From: Fidelibacterota bacterium
GTDB taxonomy: Bacteria > Fidelibacterota > Marinisomatia > SCGC-AAA003-L08 > TS1B11
Assembly: GCA_004124875.1 (NCBI GenBank)
Contig: SCKJ01000002.1
Span: 372,001 to 436,000, forward strand
Direction: 5' to 3'
DNA: 64,000 bases
Shown here: positions 8,338 through 17,443 of the stretch, piece after piece
How the letters are laid out: each line of letters begins with the position of its first letter
Numbering within the stretch: the first letter of the stretch is position 1
Made by a program: the position numbers and the translations under genes
Notes under the pieces: model-generated
Databases searched by the model: none
Told to the model about the DNA's origin: nothing
What the model saw: the letters and a program-made list of their open reading frames with translations, nothing else

Positions 8338-9444
8338 TTACTCACTTAGCAGCTTGCCAATATCCTCCTCGATTTGTGAACTAAATCCATAGTACACATT
8401 TCTCACAATGCCATCTTTATCAATGAGAACATATCTGGGATAACTATCTACGCCATAATCGCTGATGACAACCTCATCACCGATCAAGGTGGGGAATGTT
8501 ATCTTTTTTTGCATGACTAATTTTTTTACGTTTTCAATGTCGTCCGACACAATTCCAATTATATCAACGCGACCCGAAAATCTATGATATATTTTTTCTA
8601 CTTCAGGTAATGATTTTATGCAAGGACCACACCAGACTTCCCAAAAATCGATTAATGTCAATTTGTTGCTCGATATACCCATGTACGTACTGGGATCAAA
8701 GATTAATGGCAAATCGAATTCAGGTGCTTTCAAATCTACTAGGTTTAGAGGCGGCGCAGATTTTTCTCGTGCGACCAGCTCATAATCAGCAAGTTCTCTT
8801 TTTAATTGATCAAGAGACTGTTCAGCATCTGCGTTTATTTTGTGATTACTTATAATCGTCTGGTGAACGGCTCTATTACCAAGCGATTCGAAAGTATATG
8901 TGACTTTTTGGGGCAGAAAATTTTTCTTATTTAACTCAACTACTTTAACTTTATTTAACACGTTATACACAGTATCATCTTCGAACTGATATTCAACTAA
9001 ATAGGAATTATCAGTAGTACCAAGGAGCCGAACCTGAGTATACAGCGTATCAGGGAATAAGATTTCCCGTACGACCATTTGCCCTCCAGGCCAGCCTAGA
9101 AATCCCTGATGCGGCTTGGAAAGCGTGTAGGTTTTCTCAGTTTTATCTATTTCGAATTCCATTTTGCCATCATAAAGATGTTGTTTGTTCCAATCATAAC
9201 GTTCACCAAAAAAGTAAAATCCAAAAAGTTTATCTCCTTTATTTCTTTCAATCAGTGCATATCCACTGTTATTCCATACGGGTCCACTGGCAAAAGTGTC
9301 GATTCTTACAATATTGTACTCTATTCGGGCTAGATTTTTTGAATTTTCAGCAAAGTTTTTTAACACGGAGTCTATGCTCATTTCCTTTTCAGCGCACGAT
9401 AAAATCACAATTGACAAGCTGATGAATGATAATCGTTTGCCCAT
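8338..9444 (-). CDS. TlpA-like thioredoxin-fold lipoprotein (AT-rich gene)
   Basis: A 368-residue lipoprotein. The signal sequence LSFISLSIVILSC ends in a lipobox Cys. The middle resembles outer-membrane-associated domains found before TlpA domains in Bacteroidota. The C-terminal 120 residues are a TlpA/AhpC-TSA domain with redox motif WCGPC preceded by DFWEV, and a cis-Pro region SYPRYV. It probably reduces or isomerises exported disulfides. ATG 9444 has GGAG 9 nt upstream; a TTG at 9459 overlaps that Shine-Dalgarno. The gene is clearly AT-richer than all its neighbours and uses AAA/TTT/ATA codons heavily, which suggests recent transfer. Confidence 0.8.
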   Translation of the reverse strand: MGKRLSFISLSIVILSCAEKEMSIDSVLKNFAENSKNLARIEYNIVRIDTFASGPVWNNSGYALIERNKGDKLFGFYFFGERYDWNKQHLYDGKMEFEIDKTEKTYTLSKPHQGFLGWPGGQMVVREILFPDTLYTQVRLLGTTDNSYLVEYQFEDDTVYNVLNKVKVVELNKKNFLPQKVTYTFESLGNRAVHQTIISNHKINADAEQSLDQLKRELADYELVAREKSAPPLNLVDLKAPEFDLPLIFDPSTYMGISSNKLTLIDFWEVWCGPCIKSLPEVEKIYHRFSGRVDIIGIVSDDIENVKKLVMQKKITFPTLIGDEVVISDYGVDSYPRYVLIDKDGIVRNVYYGFSSQIEEDIGKLLSE

Positions 9445-9692
9445 GCTATTGATCTCCAATAATTCTTATTTGCACTCCTCAGATCCCCTGCCGGACGCGC
9501 CGAAGTTAAAACATATAGCGGTTAAAAGCCTTTACCACAGTTGGCTCGCATGGCGTTTACGATAGGCACACATGGCCACCACTCTGTGTGCCCAAACTCC
9601 TCGCCTGCCGCCTGAGCCGCCCTTAAGTTTGCGCCACATTGCGCCGTGTTGCGCTTAAGGGTATCACCCAGCATTCATTCTACGGAGACCGA

Positions 9693-10592
9693 TTGAAAGT
9701 CATTATTCCAGTGGCGGGCAAAGGCGAGCGTCTCATGCCCCACACCGCCCAGCGCCAGAAAGCCCTGCTGCCGGTGGGCGGCAAACCGGTGCTCGATTAC
9801 ATCATTGAGCCGCTCATTGCCGCGGGCATTGATGAGATCGTTCTCATTGTCGGCCACGGCGGCGATCAAGTGCGGGAACACATGACTCTTTTTCCCCAGG
9901 TGCAGTCCAGCTTTGTGGAGCAGAAGCGGCCGCTCGGTCTGGGGCACGCGGTTTCACTGGGACTTGACAGCAGTGACGCCCCCGCCGGCATCGTGCTGGC
10001 CGACTCCATTTTCAGGCTCGATTACGCGCGCTTCTTCGACCGCCGGACCAACTATATTGGCGTGGTCGAGGTTGACCATCCCCAGCGATTCGGGATCGTG
10101 GAAACCGATGGCAGCCGAATTGTTGACATGGTGGAAAAGCCGTCCGACCCGCCAACCAACCTCGCCATTGCCGGTATCTATCAGGTCGCCAGGCAGGGAG
10201 AGTTGCTCGCTACCATCGAAGGCCTGATGGAAAATGACGTGCGCACCAAAGGGGAGTATCAGCTCACCGACGCCTTGAAGTCGATGATGGGACGCGGCGC
10301 GCAGTTCCAATCCTTCGCGTTGGACGAGTGGCTCGACTGCGGCACGGAGCAGACGCTGCTGGAGACCAATTCCGCCCTGCTGGAGGAGACCGGAGAATCG
10401 TTTGTGCATCCATCGGCGACGGTAGAGGGGTCGTTCCTCATGCGCTCAGCGGTGATGGAGCGCTGCGAAGTGGTGGACTCTCAGTTGACCGATTGCATCG
10501 TTTTGCCCGGCGCCAAAATCCGCGGCTGCCGCTTCGAAAATGCGATCCTCGCGGCGGGCGTCACATGGAATGCCAACGAGCAGGCGTCATAA
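9693..10592 (+). CDS. Sugar-phosphate nucleotidyltransferase
   Basis: A 299-residue NDP-sugar pyrophosphorylase. The N-terminal Rossmann-like domain begins KVIIPVAGKGERLMP with the NTP-binding G-x-G-x-R pattern. KALLPVGGKPVLDYIIEPL and VEKPSDPPTNLAIAGIYQV follow, as in glucose-1-phosphate thymidylyl- and uridylyltransferases. The last 60 residues are a short left-handed beta-helix. I chose TTG 9693 because GGAG lies 5 nt upstream and the family motif begins at residue 2; upstream in-frame codons look non-coding. Likely supplies activated sugar for the surface glycans encoded elsewhere in the window; base and sugar specificity not determined. Confidence 0.85.
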   Translation: MKVIIPVAGKGERLMPHTAQRQKALLPVGGKPVLDYIIEPLIAAGIDEIVLIVGHGGDQVREHMTLFPQVQSSFVEQKRPLGLGHAVSLGLDSSDAPAGIVLADSIFRLDYARFFDRRTNYIGVVEVDHPQRFGIVETDGSRIVDMVEKPSDPPTNLAIAGIYQVARQGELLATIEGLMENDVRTKGEYQLTDALKSMMGRGAQFQSFALDEWLDCGTEQTLLETNSALLEETGESFVHPSATVEGSFLMRSAVMERCEVVDSQLTDCIVLPGAKIRGCRFENAILAAGVTWNANEQAS

Positions 10593-10640
10593 CCTGAGGA
10601 CTCGGGCCGTCGCCCTCTGCCTGGGCCGTGCGCGGGATTC

Positions 10641-11471
10641 CTATCGCTGGAGCCGGGCCAGCAGTTCCGTTTCCTGCCGTCTCACCGCCAGATAGTTGTT
10701 GCCCAGAAAATCCTCCCGCGAATAGTGATAGTCGAAAAATTCGACGGTGCGGGGGTAGATTTTCCCGACACGGAATCCGGCTGAAGTCAACAGCGCGTGA
10801 AAATCGTAAAGCAGGTCCCGCGAGGCGATATTGAAAATACCGTACTCAAACTGGATCACTCTGATCTGCCGCAGCCCATCACCGAACCCTTTGATGACCT
10901 GCAGGTCCATCCCCTCCACGTCAATTTTCAGCATGTCGATGGCATCAAGGTCATGCTCCTGCATATAGTGGGCCCCTGTCGTGACCGGGCAGACCTCGCT
11001 GCCGGTGTAGTGGGCCGCATGCTCGGCCAGCCCCTCCAGGGGATAGGCGGTGGAGGTCAGGTTATCATCTGCTGAGGTGTGCATGAGCACCGTCCCCGGT
11101 GCCGCCGCCAGACCGATATTGTTGATGGTCACCTGCTGCCAGTCGGCCGTCCGGCTCTGGAGCTGGACGAAAGTGGCCGGCAAGATCTCGAAGGCGTGGA
11201 TATGGCAGCGCGGATAACGTTGCCTGACCAGGGCGGACCAATCGCCCCTGTTGGCGCCCACATCCAGCACGACTTGGGGATCGATCACCTCCAGCGCCTG
11301 AATCACCCGCAACTCGCCGTTGCTGCGGCTGTCGAAATTGACATTGGCAAAGCGTCGGCGCAACGCCCCAAAATGGGCCGCCAACCACTCCAGCAACCGG
11401 TTGCCTCTAAACAGCGCCAGCAGGTGGCCGATACCGGAGAACAGTTTGTGCAATATCTTTCTTGGCTCCAT
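10641..11471 (-). CDS. FkbM-family methyltransferase
   Basis: A 276-residue SAM-dependent methyltransferase. The SAM-binding loop is VVLDVGANRGDWSALV (about residues 68-83) and the motif IDMLKIDVEGMDLQVIKGF (about 175-193) is diagnostic of the FkbM fold. These enzymes usually O-methylate sugars or polyketides. The gene is convergent with the nucleotidyltransferase, with only 48 bp between, and is consistent with capsule or LPS sugar modification. Confidence 0.85.
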   Translation of the reverse strand: MEPRKILHKLFSGIGHLLALFRGNRLLEWLAAHFGALRRRFANVNFDSRSNGELRVIQALEVIDPQVVLDVGANRGDWSALVRQRYPRCHIHAFEILPATFVQLQSRTADWQQVTINNIGLAAAPGTVLMHTSADDNLTSTAYPLEGLAEHAAHYTGSEVCPVTTGAHYMQEHDLDAIDMLKIDVEGMDLQVIKGFGDGLRQIRVIQFEYGIFNIASRDLLYDFHALLTSAGFRVGKIYPRTVEFFDYHYSREDFLGNNYLAVRRQETELLARLQR

Positions 11472-11639
11472 GCTTACGAGCTGGAGATTAGGGGCAATGT
11501 CAGGCCCAAATAAATCTTTTATGGCTCGTCGCCTCTATTAACTTGAGGCGACCTAGGAGACGCAACTGAAATGGGGGCAAGATTTTGAGCAACCTTCTGC
11601 GGTTCAGCTCCGTCCAAGATGCAAAGGGAGCTTTGAGCC

Positions 11640-12332
11640 ATGGAGCATTTGAAGATGGACGCACACACTAGTCATAACACGGCAACACCGCGATCACAAT
11701 CCCGACACCCGGATATGATCATATTGACCTACCCGAGGAGGATGCGCGTCATTTTGCTGACCGTCATCCTGGCGGTCTCGCTCATCGGATTCATTTTTCC
11801 GCGCGGCACAAACGGCAGCCGCACCCAACAACTGGTAATTGACCAAATAGTGGAAACCTTCGACATTCCCCCAACCCAGCAGTTCGTCGCTCCCCCGCCC
11901 CCCTCGCGGCCGTCAATTCCGGTAGCATCGGAGGACGAGGATTTAGCGGAAGACATTACCATAGACGAAACCGGTCTGGATGACTTCGACTGGGCAGGCC
12001 CGCCGCCAGTGCCCAACGCCAGCTCCAGGATCAAGTTCGTGCCGTACGAAGTGGCGCCCGAACCTGTCGGCGGATTCAAGGCCATCTTAAAGCACCTGAA
12101 GTACCCCCCATTGGCCCAGGAAGCCGGCATTGAAGGGCGCGTTATCGTGCAGGCGCATATCGATGAGAAAGGTCGAGTGATAGAGACGCTGATCCTTGAC
12201 GGCATGCCCGGCACCGGCATGAATGAAGCGGCGGCCAAGGCGGTAAGAATGACCCGTTTCAAACCGGCGATGCAACGCGACAAACCAGTCGCAGTCTGGC
12301 TTGCCATCCCCATCAGCTTCACGCTCAACTAA
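11640..12332 (+). CDS. TonB-family energy transducer
   Basis: A 230-residue inner-membrane protein. It has a cytoplasmic N-terminus of about 35 residues, one membrane helix (RVILLTVILAVSLIGFIF), and a Pro-rich periplasmic linker (PPPPSRPSIPV, WAGPPPVP). The C-terminal TonB domain (about residues 145-230) contains YPPLAQEAGIEGRVIVQAHID and ends PISFTLN. It couples proton-motive force to TonB-dependent receptors; no ExbB/ExbD or receptor is nearby. GGGAG lies 9 nt before the ATG. Confidence 0.88.
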   Translation: MEHLKMDAHTSHNTATPRSQSRHPDMIILTYPRRMRVILLTVILAVSLIGFIFPRGTNGSRTQQLVIDQIVETFDIPPTQQFVAPPPPSRPSIPVASEDEDLAEDITIDETGLDDFDWAGPPPVPNASSRIKFVPYEVAPEPVGGFKAILKHLKYPPLAQEAGIEGRVIVQAHIDEKGRVIETLILDGMPGTGMNEAAAKAVRMTRFKPAMQRDKPVAVWLAIPISFTLN

Positions 12333-12467
12333 ACCGCCTTACCCTCCCGAATATTCTTCTTTCCATGCAGGGCAGCCGGGTGTGCTGTTGAGGCATGGCG
12401 CTGTATATCTCCGCCCATCATGCCCGTTGCGGTGCTTACATTTGGCTAAAGTACGAGGAGGATTTGA

Positions 12468-13766
12468 ATGCGTCGCATCCCCATAGCAGGCTTGGTTGGA
12501 TTAACCCTGGCGGTTGGCATTTCATTTGCCGCAGCGGCGGATCCGGGTGGCGAGATAGACCCGGAGTTGGCCCAAGTATCTCAGCAAAGATTAAGCGTTC
12601 TGCTGCCACAGATCATGGCCGAGAAAGACATTGATTTGTGGCTCACGTTTACCCGCGAGGGGGCCACGGACCCGTTGTTGGCCCAGCTGGGGAGTGACCA
12701 CATGGTGGCCCGGGCGGCGTTGATCTTCGCCCGCACGGCGGAGGGCGGCTTTCGGCGAATTGCGATTGCGGCCTCGTATGATGTCGAACCATTGATGAGC
12801 AGCAGCCTCTACGATACCGTGATCTCCTACCGCAGCGAAGGGATCAGGCCGCACCTGCAGTCGGTGATGCTGACGCTTGACCCCGGAACAGTTGTCGTAA
12901 ACTCCTCGCGGGATGTGCCGATGGCGGACGGACTGACGCAGGGCATGAGAGATTATATCATCGAGGTATTGCCGGAGTTTGAAGGTCGTCTGGAATCGGC
13001 CGAGGAGCTGATTATTTCGCTGTTCAGCCGAAAACTGCCTGCCGAGATCGCAGCGACGCGGGTAGCAGCCGAGCAGACGCAAATGATGCTTGCCGAGGCG
13101 CTATCGCGCAAAGTGGTGAGACCGGGGAAAACCACCGAGGCCGATGTGGCCGACTACTTGCGCAAGCGGGCCAAAAAACTGGGCATGGAGCAGAGCTGCA
13201 TGAGCATTGTGGTGGGTCCCATGCGTGGGCATTCCGATCCCACCGACCGGGTGATTCAGCGGGGCGATTTGCTCAGGGCCGATGTCTGTTTCCGGTACAT
13301 GGGCTACTCAAGCGACATTCAGCGGACGGCGTATGTGCTGAAGAAAGGTGAGCGCGACGCGCCGGATTTCGTGAAGCAGTTATGGGAAGATGCTAAAGCG
13401 GCCAACCGCGCCGCACTGGCAGTTATGGCGCCGGGCGTCACCGGAAATGCCGTCGATGTGGCGGGCCGTGGTTACCTTGAGGCGCACGGCTACGAGGGCT
13501 ACCCCCATGCGGCAGGGCATCCGATTGGTCCGCAGGTGCACGATATTGGTCCCCTGCTGGCCCCTGACTGGCCCGAGCGGTACGGCAATTTGGGATTTTT
13601 CAAACTTGAGCCGGGGATGACGATGGCGGTAGAGCCGTTGCTCTATACGGAGGAGCCGCGCCTGGGCGGGGCGATCAACGTGGGGATTGAGGAGAATGTG
13701 GTTATCACGGAAACCGGCTACGAAGTGCTGGGGAGCTTGCAGGAAGAACTGTGGCTGATCCGGTAA
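12468..13766 (+). CDS. Exported M24-family aminopeptidase (Xaa-Pro type)
   Basis: A 432-residue 'pita-bread' metallopeptidase with a signal peptide (IAGLVGLTLAVGISFAAAADP). The C-terminal domain carries the five metal ligands in order: Asp in LLRADVCF, Asp in YSSDIQRTA, His in HAAGHPIG, Glu in KLEPGMTMAVEP and Glu in NVGIEENVVIT. The N-terminal creatinase-like domain is complete. Start supported by AGGAGG 6 nt upstream. It removes N-terminal residues, often Xaa-Pro, from peptides in the envelope. Confidence 0.87.
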   Translation: MRRIPIAGLVGLTLAVGISFAAAADPGGEIDPELAQVSQQRLSVLLPQIMAEKDIDLWLTFTREGATDPLLAQLGSDHMVARAALIFARTAEGGFRRIAIAASYDVEPLMSSSLYDTVISYRSEGIRPHLQSVMLTLDPGTVVVNSSRDVPMADGLTQGMRDYIIEVLPEFEGRLESAEELIISLFSRKLPAEIAATRVAAEQTQMMLAEALSRKVVRPGKTTEADVADYLRKRAKKLGMEQSCMSIVVGPMRGHSDPTDRVIQRGDLLRADVCFRYMGYSSDIQRTAYVLKKGERDAPDFVKQLWEDAKAANRAALAVMAPGVTGNAVDVAGRGYLEAHGYEGYPHAAGHPIGPQVHDIGPLLAPDWPERYGNLGFFKLEPGMTMAVEPLLYTEEPRLGGAINVGIEENVVITETGYEVLGSLQEELWLIR

Positions 13767-13939
13767 GGGCGGGGGGGTTTGCCATCCCACTTCGCTGCAC
13801 GCCCAACTGAACTGCCGCACCTGCCGTAATCCCACATCACCCTACTGGGCCGCGACGAACGCTCCGGCCGGGGCCATGTCATTCACCCCTTGCCTCTAGG
13901 CCATTATGTCCCCATATTACCTTTTAAAGGGTGATCATC

Positions 13940-15442
13940 ATGAATTATAAACATATAAAATCATCTCTCGTCGCTCTGGCGATGCCATTTCTATTATGGG
14001 GGCAGGCCATCAATGTAAAGACCATCCCGCTGATCAGAATCCAGCAAATCATTATGGCGCCGTCATACAACGCCGGTATGGGCGGCATCTCCATTGGACT
14101 CGGCGATGCCCTGGCGGATGGGTTCACCAACCCCGCCCTGCTTGCGCTGGTTGAGCGCAATTTCAGCTTTGCAGCTCCGTACCAGCACAGCTGGACATCA
14201 CGCACGGGAGTATTTAATCCATGGGGCCAGGTGCCGGTCAATACTTTCCAGGGGAGCATGGTCCAGGGCATGCCTTTGGACGTTGTCAGGCGATTTGAGC
14301 TGCGCAACGGCTCGATCCGGGCAACGGCGGGCCTGGTGCTGTCAATGGAGCAACTGCGCCACCGCTCGCTGTCACTGGTGTTCCAGGATCCCGACACCAG
14401 GGCATGGAATCGTGCCCTGCAACTCAGGAGAGTTAACTGGCCACAATCAGGGATGTTGGCGCTGCAGTTCCCGGATAAGGGAATTTCTGTGGGCATAGGG
14501 GTTGACCGCGTGATATTAAAAGGGGTAGACGGGATTCCGTTACTCTATCCCGGCGCCAGCGAACTGGTTCAGGATGGGGCCATCGGCCAGTATCGGCTTG
14601 GTATTTCACTGGATCGGCCCAACGATGAGCACCTTGAGTTTCTCTTGCTGCACAAGCGCTCCCGTATGGAGCAGATCGCCCATTACGACTGGCAGGAAAG
14701 CCTGTATGCCCAGGATGAAGAAATCAGCTGGTTGTTAAGCGCCAAGGGCCGCAAGCCGCTCGAAACAGGCGCGCTTGCCGGTATCGAACTGACGCTCCAG
14801 AGAAAATGGCACCCCAAAATTCCCGACTATCCCGCGCCTGAAATCAGGATTCCGCGAGACCCCGGCATCACCAACGCCGGACGCATGGGGTTGGGCATCA
14901 GCAATCGGTCCGGGAAAATTCTGTTTGCTATGGACGCCGCTGTGGAAATCATCGACAGCAAGACCTGGGGCGATACCACTGCCGCCGTCACGGCTGATAA
15001 TGGCAGCATCATTGCGGCAGGCGAACCGCTGTTCAGCAACGACTATTTCTTCGTCAATACAATTCTCCGCGTCGGCGCCGAATATCATGTTAGCGAGAAA
15101 TTGCGTCTACAGGGGGGCTGGTTCACCACCATGTATAGCGTGGACTATTATCACAAGGATTTCGTGACCGGTGAAACCATCACGGCGACGCCCCAGAACT
15201 GGTGGCGCGAGCCCGGCGTCACTGCCGGAGTTGTGGCCCGGCTAGGGAACCTGGAGTGGATTTTCCAGACGACCCGGCGGCGCATCGCCAGCGATCAGCA
15301 GACGGATAGCAGGTGGTGGAATTTTAATTCTCCCGGTGTTCGGACTGCCGTTGCAGGTGACTTACTGGTTCCACCTACCTTGACAGGCTTTGCCGATGTG
15401 CCCATTGTGCTGTATAAACTGACCCTGGTCTACAGGCTGTAA
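13940..15442 (+). CDS. Outer-membrane beta-barrel protein, PorV/PorQ-like
   Basis: A 500-residue protein with a signal peptide (LVALAMPFLLWGQA). The segment SYNAGMGGISIGLGDALADGFTNPALLALV (quoted here as two short runs: SYNAGMGGISIG and LADGFTNPALL) is typical of the PorV/PorQ/UPF0164 type of FadL-fold outer-membrane protein. Alternating hydrophobic strands continue to a C-terminal strand ending LVYRL, as expected for BAM recognition. ATG 13940 has AAGGG 8 nt upstream; the GTG three codons earlier is less likely. No type IX secretion genes are nearby, so its function is open. Confidence 0.65.
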   Translation: MNYKHIKSSLVALAMPFLLWGQAINVKTIPLIRIQQIIMAPSYNAGMGGISIGLGDALADGFTNPALLALVERNFSFAAPYQHSWTSRTGVFNPWGQVPVNTFQGSMVQGMPLDVVRRFELRNGSIRATAGLVLSMEQLRHRSLSLVFQDPDTRAWNRALQLRRVNWPQSGMLALQFPDKGISVGIGVDRVILKGVDGIPLLYPGASELVQDGAIGQYRLGISLDRPNDEHLEFLLLHKRSRMEQIAHYDWQESLYAQDEEISWLLSAKGRKPLETGALAGIELTLQRKWHPKIPDYPAPEIRIPRDPGITNAGRMGLGISNRSGKILFAMDAAVEIIDSKTWGDTTAAVTADNGSIIAAGEPLFSNDYFFVNTILRVGAEYHVSEKLRLQGGWFTTMYSVDYYHKDFVTGETITATPQNWWREPGVTAGVVARLGNLEWIFQTTRRRIASDQQTDSRWWNFNSPGVRTAVAGDLLVPPTLTGFADVPIVLYKLTLVYRL

Positions 15443-15478
15443 CCTGCCGGCAGCAGATCATGCAAAAGGGACGACGGC

Positions 15479-15718
15479 TTGCTGACACTCTTCGGCACGG
15501 TGGCGGTGACCGTCATGTTCGCCGCGTACACGTTCGAGGAGCGGTCGCGCTGGACCATTTTGGTGTTCGCCGGGGCGTGTGTCGCCACAGCCATCTACAG
15601 CGCACTGGAGGCGATCTACCCCATCATGGTCGTGGAAGCGCTGTGGGCAGGGGTGGCGCTTAAAAGGTTCACGGTGAGGTCAGCGGCGGAAGCCGGAACC
15701 GAGGGTGGGGAGCCGTGA
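15479..15718 (+). CDS. Small two-helix membrane protein of unknown function
   Basis: A 79-residue protein. Two hydrophobic helices are visible: LTLFGTVAVTVMFAAYTF, and then WTILVFAGACVATAIYSAL. Small conserved-looking proteins with this layout occur in many phyla as uncharacterised entries. TTG start with AAGGG 8 nt upstream. It follows the outer-membrane protein by 36 bp on the same strand and may be cotranscribed. Confidence 0.55.
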   Translation: MLTLFGTVAVTVMFAAYTFEERSRWTILVFAGACVATAIYSALEAIYPIMVVEALWAGVALKRFTVRSAAEAGTEGGEP

Positions 15719-15720
15719 GC

Positions 15721-15780
15721 GATGCTGGATATTGGATATTAGATGTTGGATGACTGCCAACTGCCACTGCTACTGCTGCT
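15721..15780. repeat. Low-complexity dispersed repeat (GGATATTGG / ACTGCCACTGC type)
   Basis: GGATATTGGATATTAGATGTTGG is followed by CAACTGCCACTGCTACTGCTGCT (given here as motif descriptions; each is a short near-tandem run). Both runs recur at 40401-40735, the second in reverse complement. This indicates a genome-wide family of short imperfect tandem repeats. Confidence 0.6.
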
Positions 15781-15805
15781 ACCTGGTGTAATTACAGCTC
15801 GAAAA

Positions 15806-15868
15806 GTGGACGCTGAGGGATTCCCCTCGACAAGCTCGGGACAGGCTTCTCATCCCGTGGCCATCTCT
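15806..15868. repeat. One 63-bp unit of the tRNA-Val-associated array (distal copy)
   Basis: This unit is nearly identical to the three units at 18634-18822. It begins GTGGACGCTGAGGGATTC, the complement of the tRNA-Val 3' end, and ends CGTGGCCATCTCT. It directly abuts the tRNA fragment at 15869, just as the other array abuts the intact tRNA. The repeated block is therefore 115 bp: unit plus tRNA 3' part. Confidence 0.85.
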
Positions 15869-15920
15869 GTGGACGCTGAGGGATTCGAACCCCCGACCCC
15901 TGCGGTGTAAACGCAGTGCT
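15869..15920 (-). pseudogene. 3' fragment of tRNA-Val (putative distal attachment site)
   Basis: This copy matches the intact tRNA-Val at 18824-18898 from the D-arm/anticodon-stem boundary to the 3' end, including anticodon loop TTTACAC and the T-arm. Identity stops abruptly after GTGCTC on the plus strand, so the acceptor 5' strand and D-arm are missing and it cannot fold as a tRNA. A 3' tRNA copy in the same orientation as the intact gene, about 2.9 kb away, is the classic footprint of integration at a tRNA. Confidence 0.8.
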
Positions 15921-16366
15921 CCCCGACGAGGGATGACGAGTGAATCGCTATATGTTCGCTAATTAGGCCCCAAAGGTGCTGAATTGAATCTCAATAAGCA
16001 TCTCGCATCCAGCGGATTTTCATTTCATGTACCGCTTGTCGTGAGATAGAAAAAGAGTCAGGAAAACGGGGCAGGAATCTGCCCAACGGTGACCAGTGGT
16101 GACCAAACATTGTGTGACAGAGCCCTTCTGGCCCACAAGTCTTAACATTAAACCCGGTCAAAAGATTATGGGCAGATTACTGGGGCCGAATAATCCCGGA
16201 AGTTGCGCTTCAGTCAAATGTGAGTCACGCAGGATCTTGCATCAATTATAGCGGCAACAGGGAACGGCCTTGTATCTAGTGCCTTGTTGACATAGATTGC
16301 CGCAGTGCCGGTTGTTTCTTTTCCAGGCGCCTGCACCGAGGAGGCGTCGGACCCGGAGGCTAAATT
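15921..16366. other. Intergenic start of the tRNA-flanked segment, no gene seen
   Basis: This 446-bp stretch has no open frame with family similarity and no recognisable integrase. It contains the short direct repeat GGTGACCA-GT-GGTGACCA at about 16089-16107. Base composition is lower in GC than the neighbouring genes. The Shine-Dalgarno GGAGG of the next gene lies at 16355-16359. Confidence 0.4.
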
Positions 16367-17443
16367 TTGGCAATTTTGTTGGCCCCTCCTTATTTTCATA
16401 CGCCGTTCCGGTTCACCGGTAATGGCCGTGAATACTTTCGCATCTGGATCGTCAATTTGCTGCTGACGATCTTGACCCTGGGCATCTACTCGGCCTGGGC
16501 CAAGGTGCGCAAGCAGCGGTATTTTTACAGCAACACATGGCTCGAGGGTGAGCCGTTTGACTATCTGGCCGATCCTGTCAAAATACTTAAAGGCCGCCTG
16601 CTGGCACTGGCCATATTCGGCGTTTATATACTTATTGCCTCTGCTGACCCCTTGATAGGGTTGCTATTGACCGTGGCTGCCCTGGTTTTCTACCCCTGGC
16701 TGTTTGTCATGGCAACGCGGTTTAAATGGCGCAACAGCGCCTACCGCAATATCCGCTTCGACTTCCGGGGTACCCCGTTCCAAGCGGCGGCGGTTTTCAT
16801 CAAATCCGGCCTGGTCGTACTCCTTACTCTCGGATTCGGCACTCCCTACTTCGAATATAAACGCCGGGATTTAGTCGTGTCCAACACCACTTATGGTACG
16901 ACCCCGTTCACTTTCAGCGCCACGGCAGGGAACTTTTTTGGCATTTACATCCGCGCCTTGGGGCTCGTTTTAGTTGGCGTTCTAATCTTTTTTGCTGTAG
17001 CCACCGTCGCATTCACGTTTATCTTCGCAACATCATCCACCGTCGGGTTCTTATTGACAACATCCTCCGTGGTCGCGGAATATCTGGCGGCGTTTTTGTT
17101 AACCGCAGTTTACTTCGCTGTCTACTCGGTCGCATTTGTTTATCGCAATACGGCCATGGCCAATCTGGTATTCTCGAATATTGCCAACGATCGGTTTAAG
17201 CTCAAAAGTGATCTGGCAGTCGGCGCCATGATCAAACTTTATCTAATTAATGGGGTCGTCATCGTCGCCTCTCTGGGACTCATGATCCCCTGGGCGGCCA
17301 TACGCATGGCACGCTATCGGATAGAACACCTCACACTGCTCCATCACGGCGATCTGGATGACTTTATTGCCGGCGAGCAGGAGCAGACCAGCGCCGCCGG
17401 CGAAGAGATCGCCGAGATTTTCGATTTCGACATCGGCTTATGA
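16367..17443 (+). CDS. DUF898 (YjgN-family) polytopic membrane protein
   Basis: A 358-residue inner-membrane protein. It starts with the family's signature: PFRFTGNGREYFRIW, then LTLGIYSAWAKVRKQRYFYSN, followed by several long hydrophobic helices. The DUF898/YjgN family has no established biochemical function. TTG start with GGAGG 7 nt upstream. Its TGA overlaps the next ATG (ATGA at 17440-17443), so it is translationally coupled to an M48 peptidase. This gene pair recurs in other bacteria and suggests a joint envelope role. Confidence 0.88.
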   Translation: MAILLAPPYFHTPFRFTGNGREYFRIWIVNLLLTILTLGIYSAWAKVRKQRYFYSNTWLEGEPFDYLADPVKILKGRLLALAIFGVYILIASADPLIGLLLTVAALVFYPWLFVMATRFKWRNSAYRNIRFDFRGTPFQAAAVFIKSGLVVLLTLGFGTPYFEYKRRDLVVSNTTYGTTPFTFSATAGNFFGIYIRALGLVLVGVLIFFAVATVAFTFIFATSSTVGFLLTTSSVVAEYLAAFLLTAVYFAVYSVAFVYRNTAMANLVFSNIANDRFKLKSDLAVGAMIKLYLINGVVIVASLGLMIPWAAIRMARYRIEHLTLLHHGDLDDFIAGEQEQTSAAGEEIAEIFDFDIGL

